From Bacteroides sp. UBA7335 (GTDB taxonomy: Bacteria; Bacteroidota; Bacteroidia; Bacteroidales; Bacteroidaceae), in contig DKPL01000073.1 in assembly GCA_002471185.1 (NCBI GenBank), positions 14,231-33,729 on the forward strand: a DNA stretch of 19,499 nt, written 5' to 3'. Made by a program: the position numbers and the translations under genes. This document shows, in pieces, positions 1 through 8,294 of this stretch; position 1 is the first letter of the stretch, and each line of letters begins with the position of its first letter. The notes under the pieces were generated by a model. It searched no databases and was not told the DNA's origin. It was given only the letters and a program-made list of their open reading frames with translations.

Positions 1-1209
1 AATTGTTATTGTATTAGGATTAACAGACATATCCAATTTTATAGTATAAGTGCCAGCAGTTCCAATACCAATATTTTCGCCATCATGGTATGAAGGATAT
101 GCAATATTCAAAGAAGCATTATCTTTAATGCCTAAACCTCTATTCATAGACCATTCACCATTCATACGTACTTTAAACTTATCAGTATCATTAATAGTAA
201 GAGCACCAACCCAGATATTATTAACTACATCATAAGTCATTTCTTCATCACCACCCCAGCTATTAAAATCGCCAATCAAGCCAACTTTGTTAATGCGAGT
301 AAGAGCAACTTCTCCAGTTGTCATATCCAACTTAATATAATAATATCCATTAGGCACAGAAATATTAGAGCTACCACCATAAGTGCCACTTGCGTGATTA
401 TCATCGGTCCAAGTAATAGTTGCACCAAAGTCGCCAGCCCATTCAGGAACAGGAGAGAATTTAAATTCACAGTTAGCATTAGCTTCATCTACTAAGTTAA
501 TACCACCTTCAAAAACGCCTTCACCATTGCCCATTAAAGTTGAAGCAGTAGCAGGACTCCAGCCTTGATATGAGCCAGGTAGATATAACTTTTCAGGATA
601 CGAAGTACTAAGATATTTCACTTCATAAGGGTGTTTAGTTACATCAAGTACAACTTTATATTCACCAGTCTCTTTCGCAAATACATAGTCGCTTCCTTCA
701 TCAAATGAACCACGATCAGCAATAGAGTATTCCCAGTTGTTGTTAGCACGGAATTTGTAAGCTTCACCATTAGTTAAAGTAGTAACTACTGAGTAAGTTC
801 TTGCATTAGCATCATAAGTCATAGGAGTTTCATCGTTCCATCCGCCAACAGTAGCAGATCCAATCATACCCATAGATTCAATTCTAACCATCAACAAAGT
901 ATTAAATTTCTTATTTAATTTAATACGATACAATCCAGAAGGAACCTCGATATTATCACCTCCACCAGCAGTAGCAGTAACCACCAAGTTACCATTAGCA
1001 TCTGTAGTAACCTCTATATTACTTGCACCAAAGTCTCCTTCCCATGCTGGATTTGGTGAAAATTTAAATGAAACATTACCACCATCTCCTGCTGATAAAT
1101 TAATAAATGCCTCATATAATCCTTTATTCAGTGTACTTAATGGAATAGTAGGTGCTGTAGCAGGATCCCATCCTTGATGGCTGCCAGGCAAATACATTAC
1201 AGCAGGATA
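1..1209 (-). repeat. Protein-level tandem duplication of a ~203-residue A-B glycan-binding module
   Basis: Inside the partial lipoprotein gene, residues 266-468 and 469 onward align as two copies. Landmarks repeat in order: YLPGS-QGW-PATA, then FKFSP-P-W-GDFGA, then V/I-S/VPSGLYRIK versus VPNGYYYIK, then IGS/IGD with a GGW/SWGG turn, then MTYDA/MTYDV. The YP start of copy 1 is encoded at 1204-1209 and that of copy 2 at 595-600, a period of 609 bp. The second copy is cut by the window edge, so a third may follow. DNA identity has decayed, so the duplication is old. Confidence 0.7.
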
Positions 1210-2004
1210 AGTTGCAGTATAAGTAGTGACATTGATAGTTACAGGTTCAGAAGGCACACCTGCAGGATAGCTTTCAGAAATAGCAGATACAACAAAATCA
1301 ATATTAGAAGCTTGTGATTCAGGAGCACCGGCAGCAACAACTGCTTCATTCCATTCGTCAACCGTTTTACTTAGAGTTAATTCAGTCAAACCAGAAGCTA
1401 CTTCATATTGTTCTCCACCATTATACGAAATATACACTTTATAAGTGATACCTTCGCCATAAGTCAATCGAGCATCAGTCCACGATATCAAAGACAAAGC
1501 CTCTGTAGGAGTATTCACATCAAGAACCACATCAGATTCAAGTGTAGTTACAACAGCAGAAACAGCATCACCATATGAATAAACCTTCATCAGTTGCTTT
1601 TCAGAACTTAGAGAGTATTCATTATCTGTAGCAACTACAGTAAATGTTAAATCAAAGCTCGAGTTCTCAGGTATTCCAGTAAATCCTTCTAAAACCTTTT
1701 GAAAAGCAGGTTTTGTCATTGTGATATTCAGATCCGAAGTAGCAGTGCCCACCTGAACTTTTTGGCTACCTTGGTATTCAGCATATAGTGCATATTGAGT
1801 TTCTCCTGGTAAAAAGCGTGCCGCTTTCCAAGCCCAAGTCACATCTTCTGACATCGTATTTTGTGTCAATAAGATAGAGCCATTATTATTTAGTACAGGA
1901 GCTACAGGATTCTTTGAGAACGAGTCCTCAATATCGTCCTGACATCCTACAGCTGCCATCATAACGATGGCTGCTGCAAAAATATATTTAAAGTACTTTA
2001 TCAT
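1..2004 (-). CDS. SusE/SusF-family surface glycan-binding lipoprotein, C-terminus beyond the left edge
   Basis: The frame is open from an ATG at 2004 to the window edge, giving 668 residues with no stop. It begins with a lipoprotein signal, MIKYFKYIFAAAIVMMAAVGC, acylated Cys21, followed by QDD, so surface export is plausible. Two SusE-type N-terminal domains seem to follow in tandem (about 25-135 and 136-260, the first with the WAWKAARF...YALYAEY pattern). Then come two copies of a two-part module: an A part starting YPAVMYLPGSHQGW at 266 and YPEKLYLPGSYQGW at 469, and a B part around MIGSATVGGW at 380 and LIGDFNSWGG at 576. The A parts resemble the SusF/SusE outer membrane family with its starch-binding-like folds. 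It is the fourth gene of the susC unit, 28 bp after the previous stop. Role inferred: holding polysaccharide at the cell surface beside SusCD. The ligand cannot be read from the sequence; galactan is inferred from the GH53/GH2 neighbours. Confidence 0.85.
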   Translation of the reverse strand, partial: MIKYFKYIFAAAIVMMAAVGCQDDIEDSFSKNPVAPVLNNNGSILLTQNTMSEDVTWAWKAARFLPGETQYALYAEYQGSQKVQVGTATSDLNITMTKPAFQKVLEGFTGIPENSSFDLTFTVVATDNEYSLSSEKQLMKVYSYGDAVSAVVTTLESDVVLDVNTPTEALSLISWTDARLTYGEGITYKVYISYNGGEQYEVASGLTELTLSKTVDEWNEAVVAAGAPESQASNIDFVVSAISESYPAGVPSEPVTINVTTYTATYPAVMYLPGSHQGWDPATAPTIPLSTLNKGLYEAFINLSAGDGGNVSFKFSPNPAWEGDFGASNIEVTTDANGNLVVTATAGGGDNIEVPSGLYRIKLNKKFNTLLMVRIESMGMIGSATVGGWNDETPMTYDANARTYSVVTTLTNGEAYKFRANNNWEYSIADRGSFDEGSDYVFAKETGEYKVVLDVTKHPYEVKYLSTSYPEKLYLPGSYQGWSPATASTLMGNGEGVFEGGINLVDEANANCEFKFSPVPEWAGDFGATITWTDDNHASGTYGGSSNISVPNGYYYIKLDMTTGEVALTRINKVGLIGDFNSWGGDEEMTYDVVNNIWVGALTINDTDKFKVRMNGEWSMNRGLGIKDNASLNIAYPSYHDGENIGIGTAGTYTIKLDMSVNPNTITI

Positions 2005-2032
2005 AGTTGTTCGATTTTAAAATTAGTTTTTA

Positions 2033-3133
2033 TTATTGTTTAATCAATTCAACAACAAACGGAGTACGGTTTGCATGAAGTTTAACGATATATACACCCG
2101 CTTCGCTAACTAGCATATTTTTGCTACCCGAAGTAGATATTTCAACACCACCTTTTACTTTAGAGCTTTCAACGCGTTCAGTTCCCCATGCTGTATTCCA
2201 ACTTCCATCAACACGAATCTTAAATTCAGCGTTAGCTGCAAAGTCGATTGGTTCGCTTAACCATGCACTTTCAACAGCATCATATTTAAGAGCCAGATCT
2301 CCAGCCCAGTCATTGAAAGAACCAATTACTCCAAGGGCATTACCTATATTTTTCTTATCAATTGTCATGACAGAGGTATTTACAGTGATTTGGAAAATAT
2401 TGCCTTCATCAAGTGGAACAGAAAGGTTAGAGTCACCTTGTTCAGGATAATCCCAAGATGGAGTCAAATGGTTATACCCCCAGTTATCAGCAGCCCAGTT
2501 TTGCTCAGCAGTAACTTTAAAGAATGAATGAGTAAATCCTTCATTACCTTCAGCTCTAGTAAAGTCTACCATACAACTATATTGATTAGATCCGCCACTA
2601 GTTTCCCAGAAAATAGGAGCAGTATCAATAGCCCAACCACTAAACTCTCCACAAAGATGGTACCATCTTAATGCAGCTTCATAAGTAGTGATATTAAAAC
2701 TTTCAGAAAGTTCAGAACTAATAGGATCATAGTTTTCAGTACCATTCATTTGAGCTGTGACATAAGCTTGAACTTTGGCAGTGGTATTAGCAGGCATACC
2801 CAAACCATTAATAACAACACCATTTAAGTCGCCTTTACTAATTGTAAATGAAGTAGAGAAAGAAGTTCCCATAAGAGTTGTAACCTCTCCGGATTTCAAA
2901 TACACAGAATATAATATTTGTACAGGCAGTCCAAAATTAGCAGGTTTCCACGTATAAATAACACTTTCAACTTTAGAGTTATCAGCATTTACCACTACAT
3001 TGCTACATTTTCCAATTACAGGTGCAACAAACTGATCGGGTGTGCTGATTTCAGCAATCTCCACATCATTCTTGCAGGACACAGCCATTAATGCAGTTGC
3101 TGCAAATAGGGTTATATATTTCAATAATTTCAT
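2033..3133 (-). CDS. SusE-like outer membrane lipoprotein, putative surface glycan-binding protein
   Basis: 366 residues starting MKLLKYITLFAATALMAVSC, a lipoprotein signal with acylated Cys20 followed by KND. An N-terminal SusE-type domain (about 25-150) has the expected YTWKPANFG...ILYSVYLK pattern. A middle module of about 155-260 begins RWYHLCGEFSGW. A C-terminal module of about 268-366 contains LGVIGSFNDWAGD, followed by FKIRVDGSWN. The same N-A-B architecture occurs, expanded, in the next gene downstream. It lies 33 bp after susD, in the usual place for the surface glycan-binding protein of a PUL. Role inferred: binding the polysaccharide at the outer membrane and handing it to SusCD. 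Family assignment is firm at the level of architecture; ligand specificity is not visible. Confidence 0.85.
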   Translation of the reverse strand: MKLLKYITLFAATALMAVSCKNDVEIAEISTPDQFVAPVIGKCSNVVVNADNSKVESVIYTWKPANFGLPVQILYSVYLKSGEVTTLMGTSFSTSFTISKGDLNGVVINGLGMPANTTAKVQAYVTAQMNGTENYDPISSELSESFNITTYEAALRWYHLCGEFSGWAIDTAPIFWETSGGSNQYSCMVDFTRAEGNEGFTHSFFKVTAEQNWAADNWGYNHLTPSWDYPEQGDSNLSVPLDEGNIFQITVNTSVMTIDKKNIGNALGVIGSFNDWAGDLALKYDAVESAWLSEPIDFAANAEFKIRVDGSWNTAWGTERVESSKVKGGVEISTSGSKNMLVSEAGVYIVKLHANRTPFVVELIKQ

Positions 3134-3166
3134 CTTAATTCTTTTTTATGATATACATTGATTATC

Positions 3167-4816
3167 TTAATATCCAGGATTTTGAACCAAGTTAGGGTTC
3201 TCATTAATCTCTGTTTGAATAATCGGATAAACAGTTCTCCAGCTATCCAAAGCCACTTTACCATCAGGAATATTTCCTTTCATTGGCCAAGGGAAAGACA
3301 TTGCAGTAAAGTATCCATAGCGAATCAAATCGGTACGACGTTGACCTTCCCACATGAACTCTCTAGCGCGTTCTTTCAACAAGAAGTCAAGATTAAGAGA
3401 AGATGGCATATCTACACCTGCACGGTCGCGAAGTTCTTTCACATATCCCATAGCTTTAGCATCGGTTGTTGTTCCACCATCAATTCTAGTTTGCGCTTCT
3501 GCATATGCCATATACATTTCGGCAAGACGAATTACAGGAAAATCAATAGAAGAAAATTTAGTAAAGTTATCACTTGAGTAAAGATTACCTTTAGAATCCC
3601 GACTTGTATACTTCCAGCATACCCATCCCGATTGAGTTGAAGCTTTATCAAATTCTTTTGTATGACCTACATTATAAAAGAAAGCACGTTTATCGCTCAA
3701 TGCTCTATTGTATCCAACACCATTTTTAGCCTTCCAGTCAACACCAACTAATTCGAAATTATCAACATATTCAGCAGATACATGATAGCCATTCCAGCGT
3801 TCACGATTAATCAATGTACCTTCGGGCATTCCTAATTCTTCGGCAACAGCTTGACTAGCATTATCATACATAGAGCCTGAAGCCAAGTGAGTTGTACCAC
3901 CCCAGTTTTGAGTAAAATCTCTATCATACGCAATAGAGAATATCAATTCTTTTTGTGATCTAGCATTTTCTCCATTATCCTGCAAGAATAGTTCTTCGTA
4001 GTTAGGACATAAAGAGTAGTTCATAGCAATTGTTGCAGCAGCAGCAGCTTTAGCATCTTCCCAGCGAGCAGTACCTGTATATACCTCAGCATTCAAATAA
4101 AGACGAGTCAAGATAGCTTGAGCAACACCTTTATTAACACGTGGATAAATCACATCACCAACTGCAGGCAATGCAGACTCATTAGACAATAAGTCTTTAA
4201 GCTCACCTTCAATCCAAGCAAACAATCCAGCACGACCAATTTGTTTGGGCATCGGACCTGCAATATTTTCTTCAGTTGCAAAAGGCGGGTTACCATATAA
4301 GTCTAATAGAAGATAATAAGCAAAAGCACGCAACAATTTAGCTTCAGCACGCAATTGTGCTACGCCTTCAGTTGACACACCATCTGTTTTAACTAGGAAC
4401 TCATTCACACGAGTCACACTAACCATACAGCGAGTATACACAGCAATGATTGCTTCATTATCAGAAGCTGTCCAGGTATTAAACTGAACACCTGTCATAT
4501 AGCTATCTCCCCAAATACATTTCAATGCATCAGTAGAGGCTTCATTTAAAATCATGTATTGGCGCATCAAATCACTCTGACCAGCATCGGGCACAGCAAT
4601 ATCCGAAGATCCCGGATCATTTTGACTAACCAAAGAGAAAGAGCCATAAATATAAGCTAATCCTTTTTCATAACTTTCCAGAGTGCCATCATAAGCCTGA
4701 TCTCCGGTTTTATCCGTCTCGTTCAACGGTAGAGTATTCAGATCGTTAATGCAAGAATTCATAGTTAGCATTGACGACACAATAAATATACTGTATAATA
4801 TTTTTTTAATATTCAT
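3167..4816 (-). CDS. susD: SusD/RagB-family nutrient-binding outer membrane lipoprotein
   Basis: 549 residues, normal for SusD proteins. The lipoprotein signal MNIKKILYSIFIVSSMLTMNSC gives acylated Cys22. Typical SusD landmarks follow: LRAEAKLLRAFAYYLLLDLYG in the helical TPR core, IDFPVIRLAEMYMAYAEA around residues 423-440, LLKERAREFMWEGQRRTDLIR near residue 485, and the common C-terminal ending INENPNLVQNPGY. It follows susC by 13 bp, so the pair is cotranscribed and should form the pedal-bin SusCD transporter, with SusD as the lid that captures glycan. The symbol is used in the family sense; this is not the starch SusD itself. The substrate is inferred to be beta-1,4-galactan from the neighbouring enzymes. 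Confidence 0.95.
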   Translation of the reverse strand: MNIKKILYSIFIVSSMLTMNSCINDLNTLPLNETDKTGDQAYDGTLESYEKGLAYIYGSFSLVSQNDPGSSDIAVPDAGQSDLMRQYMILNEASTDALKCIWGDSYMTGVQFNTWTASDNEAIIAVYTRCMVSVTRVNEFLVKTDGVSTEGVAQLRAEAKLLRAFAYYLLLDLYGNPPFATEENIAGPMPKQIGRAGLFAWIEGELKDLLSNESALPAVGDVIYPRVNKGVAQAILTRLYLNAEVYTGTARWEDAKAAAAATIAMNYSLCPNYEELFLQDNGENARSQKELIFSIAYDRDFTQNWGGTTHLASGSMYDNASQAVAEELGMPEGTLINRERWNGYHVSAEYVDNFELVGVDWKAKNGVGYNRALSDKRAFFYNVGHTKEFDKASTQSGWVCWKYTSRDSKGNLYSSDNFTKFSSIDFPVIRLAEMYMAYAEAQTRIDGGTTTDAKAMGYVKELRDRAGVDMPSSLNLDFLLKERAREFMWEGQRRTDLIRYGYFTAMSFPWPMKGNIPDGKVALDSWRTVYPIIQTEINENPNLVQNPGY

Positions 4817-4829
4817 AATATGCCAATCA

Positions 4830-7800
4830 TTAGAAGTTAATATTTAAACGCACGGTGTAAACACGAGGACGTGGAATCAAATTATCATCTACACCATCCA
4901 TAGTAGTCAACTCAGGATCCATTCCTTTATACTTTGTGATGGTGAAAGCATTTTGTACAGATGCAGCAACACGAATATTACCACCCCAGTTTTTAATGTT
5001 TCTAAAAGTATAACCTAAGTTGATATCATCCATACGGAAAAAAGAAGCATTTTCCAAGAACATATCCGAATATTTCTGTTGTTCGCTATTAGCAGCTGTC
5101 CAGCCGGTACGTAAACAGTAAGTAGACAAGTTGTTCAAATATCCTTTAGAATAGTCGTCTGAATAAGAAGTTGAGTTACCCATAGCTACCTTATTAAGTG
5201 CATATCCACCAAACGAAGCATGTCCATTAAATCCAAAGTCCCAATTTTTATAAGTAAGTTGTGTACCGATACCAAAGAAGAATTTTGGAGAAAGGCTCTT
5301 ACCTGTAATATAACGATCTTTTTCTGTGATTTCTCCATCACCATCACGGTCTACAAATACATTTTGCAATGCTTTTCCATTTTCATCATAAGCTTGTTGA
5401 TACAAGAAGTAGGTAAATGGCGTATAACCTACACGATAAAGAGATGTTTTACCACCTGTACCACCCATACCGGCACCAACTTGTACACCAAGATATTCGT
5501 CAGAAGGAACATTAGTCAACTTTGTAATCTTAGTTTTTTGCAACGTACCATTGAAATTGATTGTCCAGCGCAGATCTCTTTGTTCAATAGGAATAAAGTT
5601 CACATTTAACTCAATACCTTTATTTTCCATATTACCTACGTTAGATATTACGGTATTTGAGAAGTTAGACCCCATTGGAGTAGTAACATCGTTCAATAAG
5701 TCGTAAGTTTTACGCAAATAAGCATCAATCGAACCGTTAATACGATTATTTAGGAATCCAAAATCAAGACCAACATTATAAGTTTCAGTAGTTTCCCATT
5801 TGATATTAGGATTATAAGCATTAGGAGCCAAAGTAGTAATCCAGCCACCATTCCAAGGAATTTGAGTAACCAATGAAGAAGATTCCGTATATTTAGCTTG
5901 GTAAGCATAACAACGATCCATACCAATATCTTGTTGACCTGTTTTACCCCAGCCAAAGCGGAATTTCAAGGTTGAAACAGCTTTAGAATCAACCAAGAAA
6001 CTTTCTTGAGCCACATTCCATGCCACTGCTACAGATGGGAACAATCCCCAACGATTCTTTTTAGAAAAACGAGAAGAGGCATCATCGCGCAATGAGACAG
6101 TAAGCAAGTATTTAGAATCGTAAGAGTAGTTTACGCGACCAAAGAAAGAAATTAAGTAATACTCTTTTGCATCTTGAGGAGCTTCTTTATAAATCTCATC
6201 ACGACTATTGTTGTAATACTCTGTTTGGTTATACTTCACATAGTTATGTTGCCAAGAGTAACCAGCCATTACATCAATACGGTTTTTACCTAACTCCTTA
6301 TTATAATTAGCATACAATTCTAATAATGTGTTTGCATTATAATTAGTATAATCTCTATAGTAGTCTTCAGCACCATTTTTCTTTGAAGTAAATGATCCAA
6401 GCTCTGCGTAATTTTTACCTTTTGTTTGAGCAATATCATAACCCAAATTCACGTTCAATCTCAAATCTTCCAAACCATGGATTTTATAATCCACTTGCAT
6501 ATTACCAATTGAACGCCAAGTATGATTTTGATTATGATTGTCATATAATTGCGACAATGGATTTACACTCGAGTTACCGTTAGCAGATCCATCAGCAGCA
6601 AGCCAGTTCCAGTAACCATTACAAAGATCATTATTAATGCTTCCATCAGCATTAGTAAAGTAAGGTGTTTGTGTAGGGTCAAAAGAGATAGCATTGCCTA
6701 CCGCACCAGAGTTAGCATAGTTCGTTTTATTATAAATACCTTTCAAGTTAACATTAAAAGATAAATGCTCTTTGAAGAATTTAGGAGAAAGACTGATGCC
6801 TAAATTAGCACGTTGATTATCACCCACCTTCAAAGTAGCCTCATCGTAATTGTAACCCACACTAACGCGATATGGGAATACACCTTTCGCATTACCAAAC
6901 AGACTTACATTTTGGTCAGTAGAAAAAGCTGTGCGATAAATCATATCTTGCCAATCTGTGTTAGCTTGTCCAATAAGCGATTGGATAGTCTTTCCACGAT
7001 ATGATTCTGTACCATACTGTTCTGTCACATAGTCACGGAACTGATCACCTGTCATCACATCTGTTTTAGTCGTGTTTTGTTTCACACTATAACTAGAATT
7101 ATAGCTTATTTGAGGTTTTTGTCCTGTACCTTTTTTAGTAGTAATGATAATTACACCATTTGACGCACGTGAACCATAAATAGCAGTAGCCGAAGCATCT
7201 TTCAATACAGTATATGATTCGATATCATTAGGATTAACAGAGCTTAATGGATTGCCCATACCAGCACCACCTTCACCAGTCACAGGTACACCGTCGATAA
7301 CCACAAGCGGATCATTCGAAGCGTACAAAGAAGCAGCACCACGAATACGGATAGTTGCCGATTCGCCTGGAGCACCCGATGCAGGAGTTACCAAAAGTCC
7401 CGGTACCTTACCTTGTAGCATTTGTTCAGGAGAGGTAATTGCTCCACGGTTGATTTCATCAGCCTTAATAGCTGTAACCGAACCGGTAAGGTCATTTTTC
7501 TTCACCGAACCGTAACCGATAACCACAACAGCGTCAAGCACTTCTGAGTCATCTTCCATTGTAATGTTTAGCTGAGGTGCAGCGGCAACATCAACTGTTT
7601 TATAACCGATAAATGAAATTTGAATAATTGCACCCTGTGGAACAGTCAAAGTAAAATTACCATCTAGGTCGGCAATAGTTCCATTCTCAGGATTGGCTTT
7701 TTCTACGACGTTAGCACCCATCATAGGTTCACCGGCAGCATCTTTTATATGCCCTTTTACGGTAACCTGTTGTGCATAAACACCAATAGACATGAATAGC

Positions 7801-7853
7801 CCTAACAATAAGGGAAGAATCATTCGATAGATTCTAAGATTAACTTGCTTCAT
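4830..7853 (-). CDS. susC: SusC/RagA-family TonB-linked outer membrane glycan transporter
   Basis: 1007 residues from the ATG at 7853. An upstream in-frame TTG at 7877 would add eight residues ahead of a good signal peptide and is rejected as the start. MKQVNLRIYRMILPLLLGLF...GVYA^Q is a cleavable signal. Residues 29-105 form the carboxypeptidase-D-regulatory-like domain (VKGHIKDAAGEPMMGANV, GNFTLTVPQG, FIGYKT). Residues 107-115, DAVVVIGYG, are the TonB-interacting box. The plug follows, with the SusC/RagA signature region SLYASNDPLVVIDGVPV and VLKDASATAIYGSRASNG, then a 22-strand-type barrel ending VYTVRLNINF. It imports oligosaccharides across the outer membrane with TonB-ExbBD energy and pairs with SusD immediately downstream. 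No STN domain is present, so it should not signal directly to an anti-sigma factor. A 440-bp regulatory gap lies upstream. Confidence 0.96.
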   Translation of the reverse strand: MKQVNLRIYRMILPLLLGLFMSIGVYAQQVTVKGHIKDAAGEPMMGANVVEKANPENGTIADLDGNFTLTVPQGAIIQISFIGYKTVDVAAAPQLNITMEDDSEVLDAVVVIGYGSVKKNDLTGSVTAIKADEINRGAITSPEQMLQGKVPGLLVTPASGAPGESATIRIRGAASLYASNDPLVVIDGVPVTGEGGAGMGNPLSSVNPNDIESYTVLKDASATAIYGSRASNGVIIITTKKGTGQKPQISYNSSYSVKQNTTKTDVMTGDQFRDYVTEQYGTESYRGKTIQSLIGQANTDWQDMIYRTAFSTDQNVSLFGNAKGVFPYRVSVGYNYDEATLKVGDNQRANLGISLSPKFFKEHLSFNVNLKGIYNKTNYANSGAVGNAISFDPTQTPYFTNADGSINNDLCNGYWNWLAADGSANGNSSVNPLSQLYDNHNQNHTWRSIGNMQVDYKIHGLEDLRLNVNLGYDIAQTKGKNYAELGSFTSKKNGAEDYYRDYTNYNANTLLELYANYNKELGKNRIDVMAGYSWQHNYVKYNQTEYYNNSRDEIYKEAPQDAKEYYLISFFGRVNYSYDSKYLLTVSLRDDASSRFSKKNRWGLFPSVAVAWNVAQESFLVDSKAVSTLKFRFGWGKTGQQDIGMDRCYAYQAKYTESSSLVTQIPWNGGWITTLAPNAYNPNIKWETTETYNVGLDFGFLNNRINGSIDAYLRKTYDLLNDVTTPMGSNFSNTVISNVGNMENKGIELNVNFIPIEQRDLRWTINFNGTLQKTKITKLTNVPSDEYLGVQVGAGMGGTGGKTSLYRVGYTPFTYFLYQQAYDENGKALQNVFVDRDGDGEITEKDRYITGKSLSPKFFFGIGTQLTYKNWDFGFNGHASFGGYALNKVAMGNSTSYSDDYSKGYLNNLSTYCLRTGWTAANSEQQKYSDMFLENASFFRMDDINLGYTFRNIKNWGGNIRVAASVQNAFTITKYKGMDPELTTMDGVDDNLIPRPRVYTVRLNINF

Positions 7854-7899
7854 GCATTCTAAAATTAAAGTTAACAATAATATTAATAATTATATCGTG

Positions 7900-7920
7900 T
7901 TGATAGAGTCCCTCTATCAA
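7900..7920. promoter_or_regulatory. Perfect 9-bp inverted repeat in the susC leader
   Basis: TTGATAGAG, a 3-bp spacer, then CTCTATCAA: a perfect hairpin 47 bp before the susC start codon and downstream of the proposed susC -7 element, so it should be in the susC 5' leader. On the minus strand it is followed by CACGATATAATT, which has no U-run. On the plus strand it is followed by GTATTTTTC, which does resemble an intrinsic terminator tail. It could be an mRNA leader structure, or the 3' end of a rightward antisense RNA. The inverted repeat is certain; its function is not. Confidence 0.55.
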
Positions 7921-7976
7921 GTATTTTTCATTGGTTCTACGTGCTATTTCAGAAGCATTGATATAGCATGACCTCA

Positions 7977-7984
7977 CAAAAATA
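7977..7984 (-). promoter_or_regulatory. Predicted susC promoter, -7 element
   Basis: On the minus strand the sequence reads TATTTTTG, an exact match to the Bacteroidetes -7 consensus TAnnTTTG. Transcription would start near 7970, leaving a leader of roughly 115 nt that contains the 7900-7920 hairpin. The -33 TTTG element is poor at the expected distance (around 8003-8006), as is common for PUL promoters that depend on an activator. Confidence 0.5.
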
Positions 7985-8034
7985 GGTTGCTTTATTATAT
8001 TTTACATAATAAACTCTTAAAATACGTTACTTTC

Positions 8035-8056
8035 ATGATGCAAACGTTTGCGTCAT
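8035..8056. promoter_or_regulatory. LacI/PurR-like 22-bp palindromic operator upstream of susC
   Basis: The segment is a near-perfect palindrome of 22 bp with only one mismatched pair. It is built on the perfect core GCAAACGTTTGC and flanked by ATGA/TCAT arms. The AAACGTTT centre with its central CG is the hallmark of LacI/GalR-family operators, and the core matches the known E. coli PurR box. Its centre is about 75 bp upstream of the predicted susC transcription start. No LacI-family gene is in the window. That a LacI-family protein binds here is inferred. Confidence 0.55.
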
Positions 8057-8107
8057 AAAAGACAGTTCTTTTATTTAACATTAATATAGTCTACATTATA
8101 GTAGCTG

Positions 8108-8121
8108 TACTTTATAAAGTA
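8108..8121. repeat. Perfect 14-bp palindrome TACTTTATAAAGTA
   Basis: A short, perfectly symmetric AT-rich sequence in the gap between the GH2 gene and susC, about 50 bp further upstream than the LacI-like palindrome. It could be a second regulator site. Symmetry of this length in AT-rich DNA also arises by chance, so the functional claim is weak. Confidence 0.25.
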
Positions 8122-8206
8122 GGACAACACATATCTTATTCTTACTCATAAATCATTAAATAAACTAGGCGACTTTGTATCAGCATTATGAGAATCTTTA
8201 AATAAG

Positions 8207-8243
8207 AAAGCCGTAGTTTTATGCAAGCATCAACCACGGCTTT
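8207..8243 (-). terminator. Intrinsic terminator after the GH53-GH2 unit
   Basis: On the minus strand AAAGCCGTGGTT and AACTACGGCTTT pair over 12 bp with one G-T wobble, enclosing a loop of 13 nt, and the stem runs into TTTCTTATTT. It begins 52 bp after the GH2 stop codon and precedes the susC promoter region. This separates the enzyme unit from the susC unit. Confidence 0.7.
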
Positions 8244-8294
8244 AGTTTGTTAGAGAGAGTTCAAGAGAAAAGAATGATATATACTATATTCAAT

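Noticed and set aside
5220..5609. 129-aa open frame on the plus strand inside susC
   Set aside because: Antisense shadow of a well-supported SusC barrel; composition rich in Ile, Thr and Cys as expected from reversed codons.
7900..8121. Possible invertible promoter (phase-variable switch) upstream of susC
   Set aside because: The inverted repeats here are self-contained hairpins or single palindromes; I found no matching pair of arms flanking the promoter as an invertase would need.
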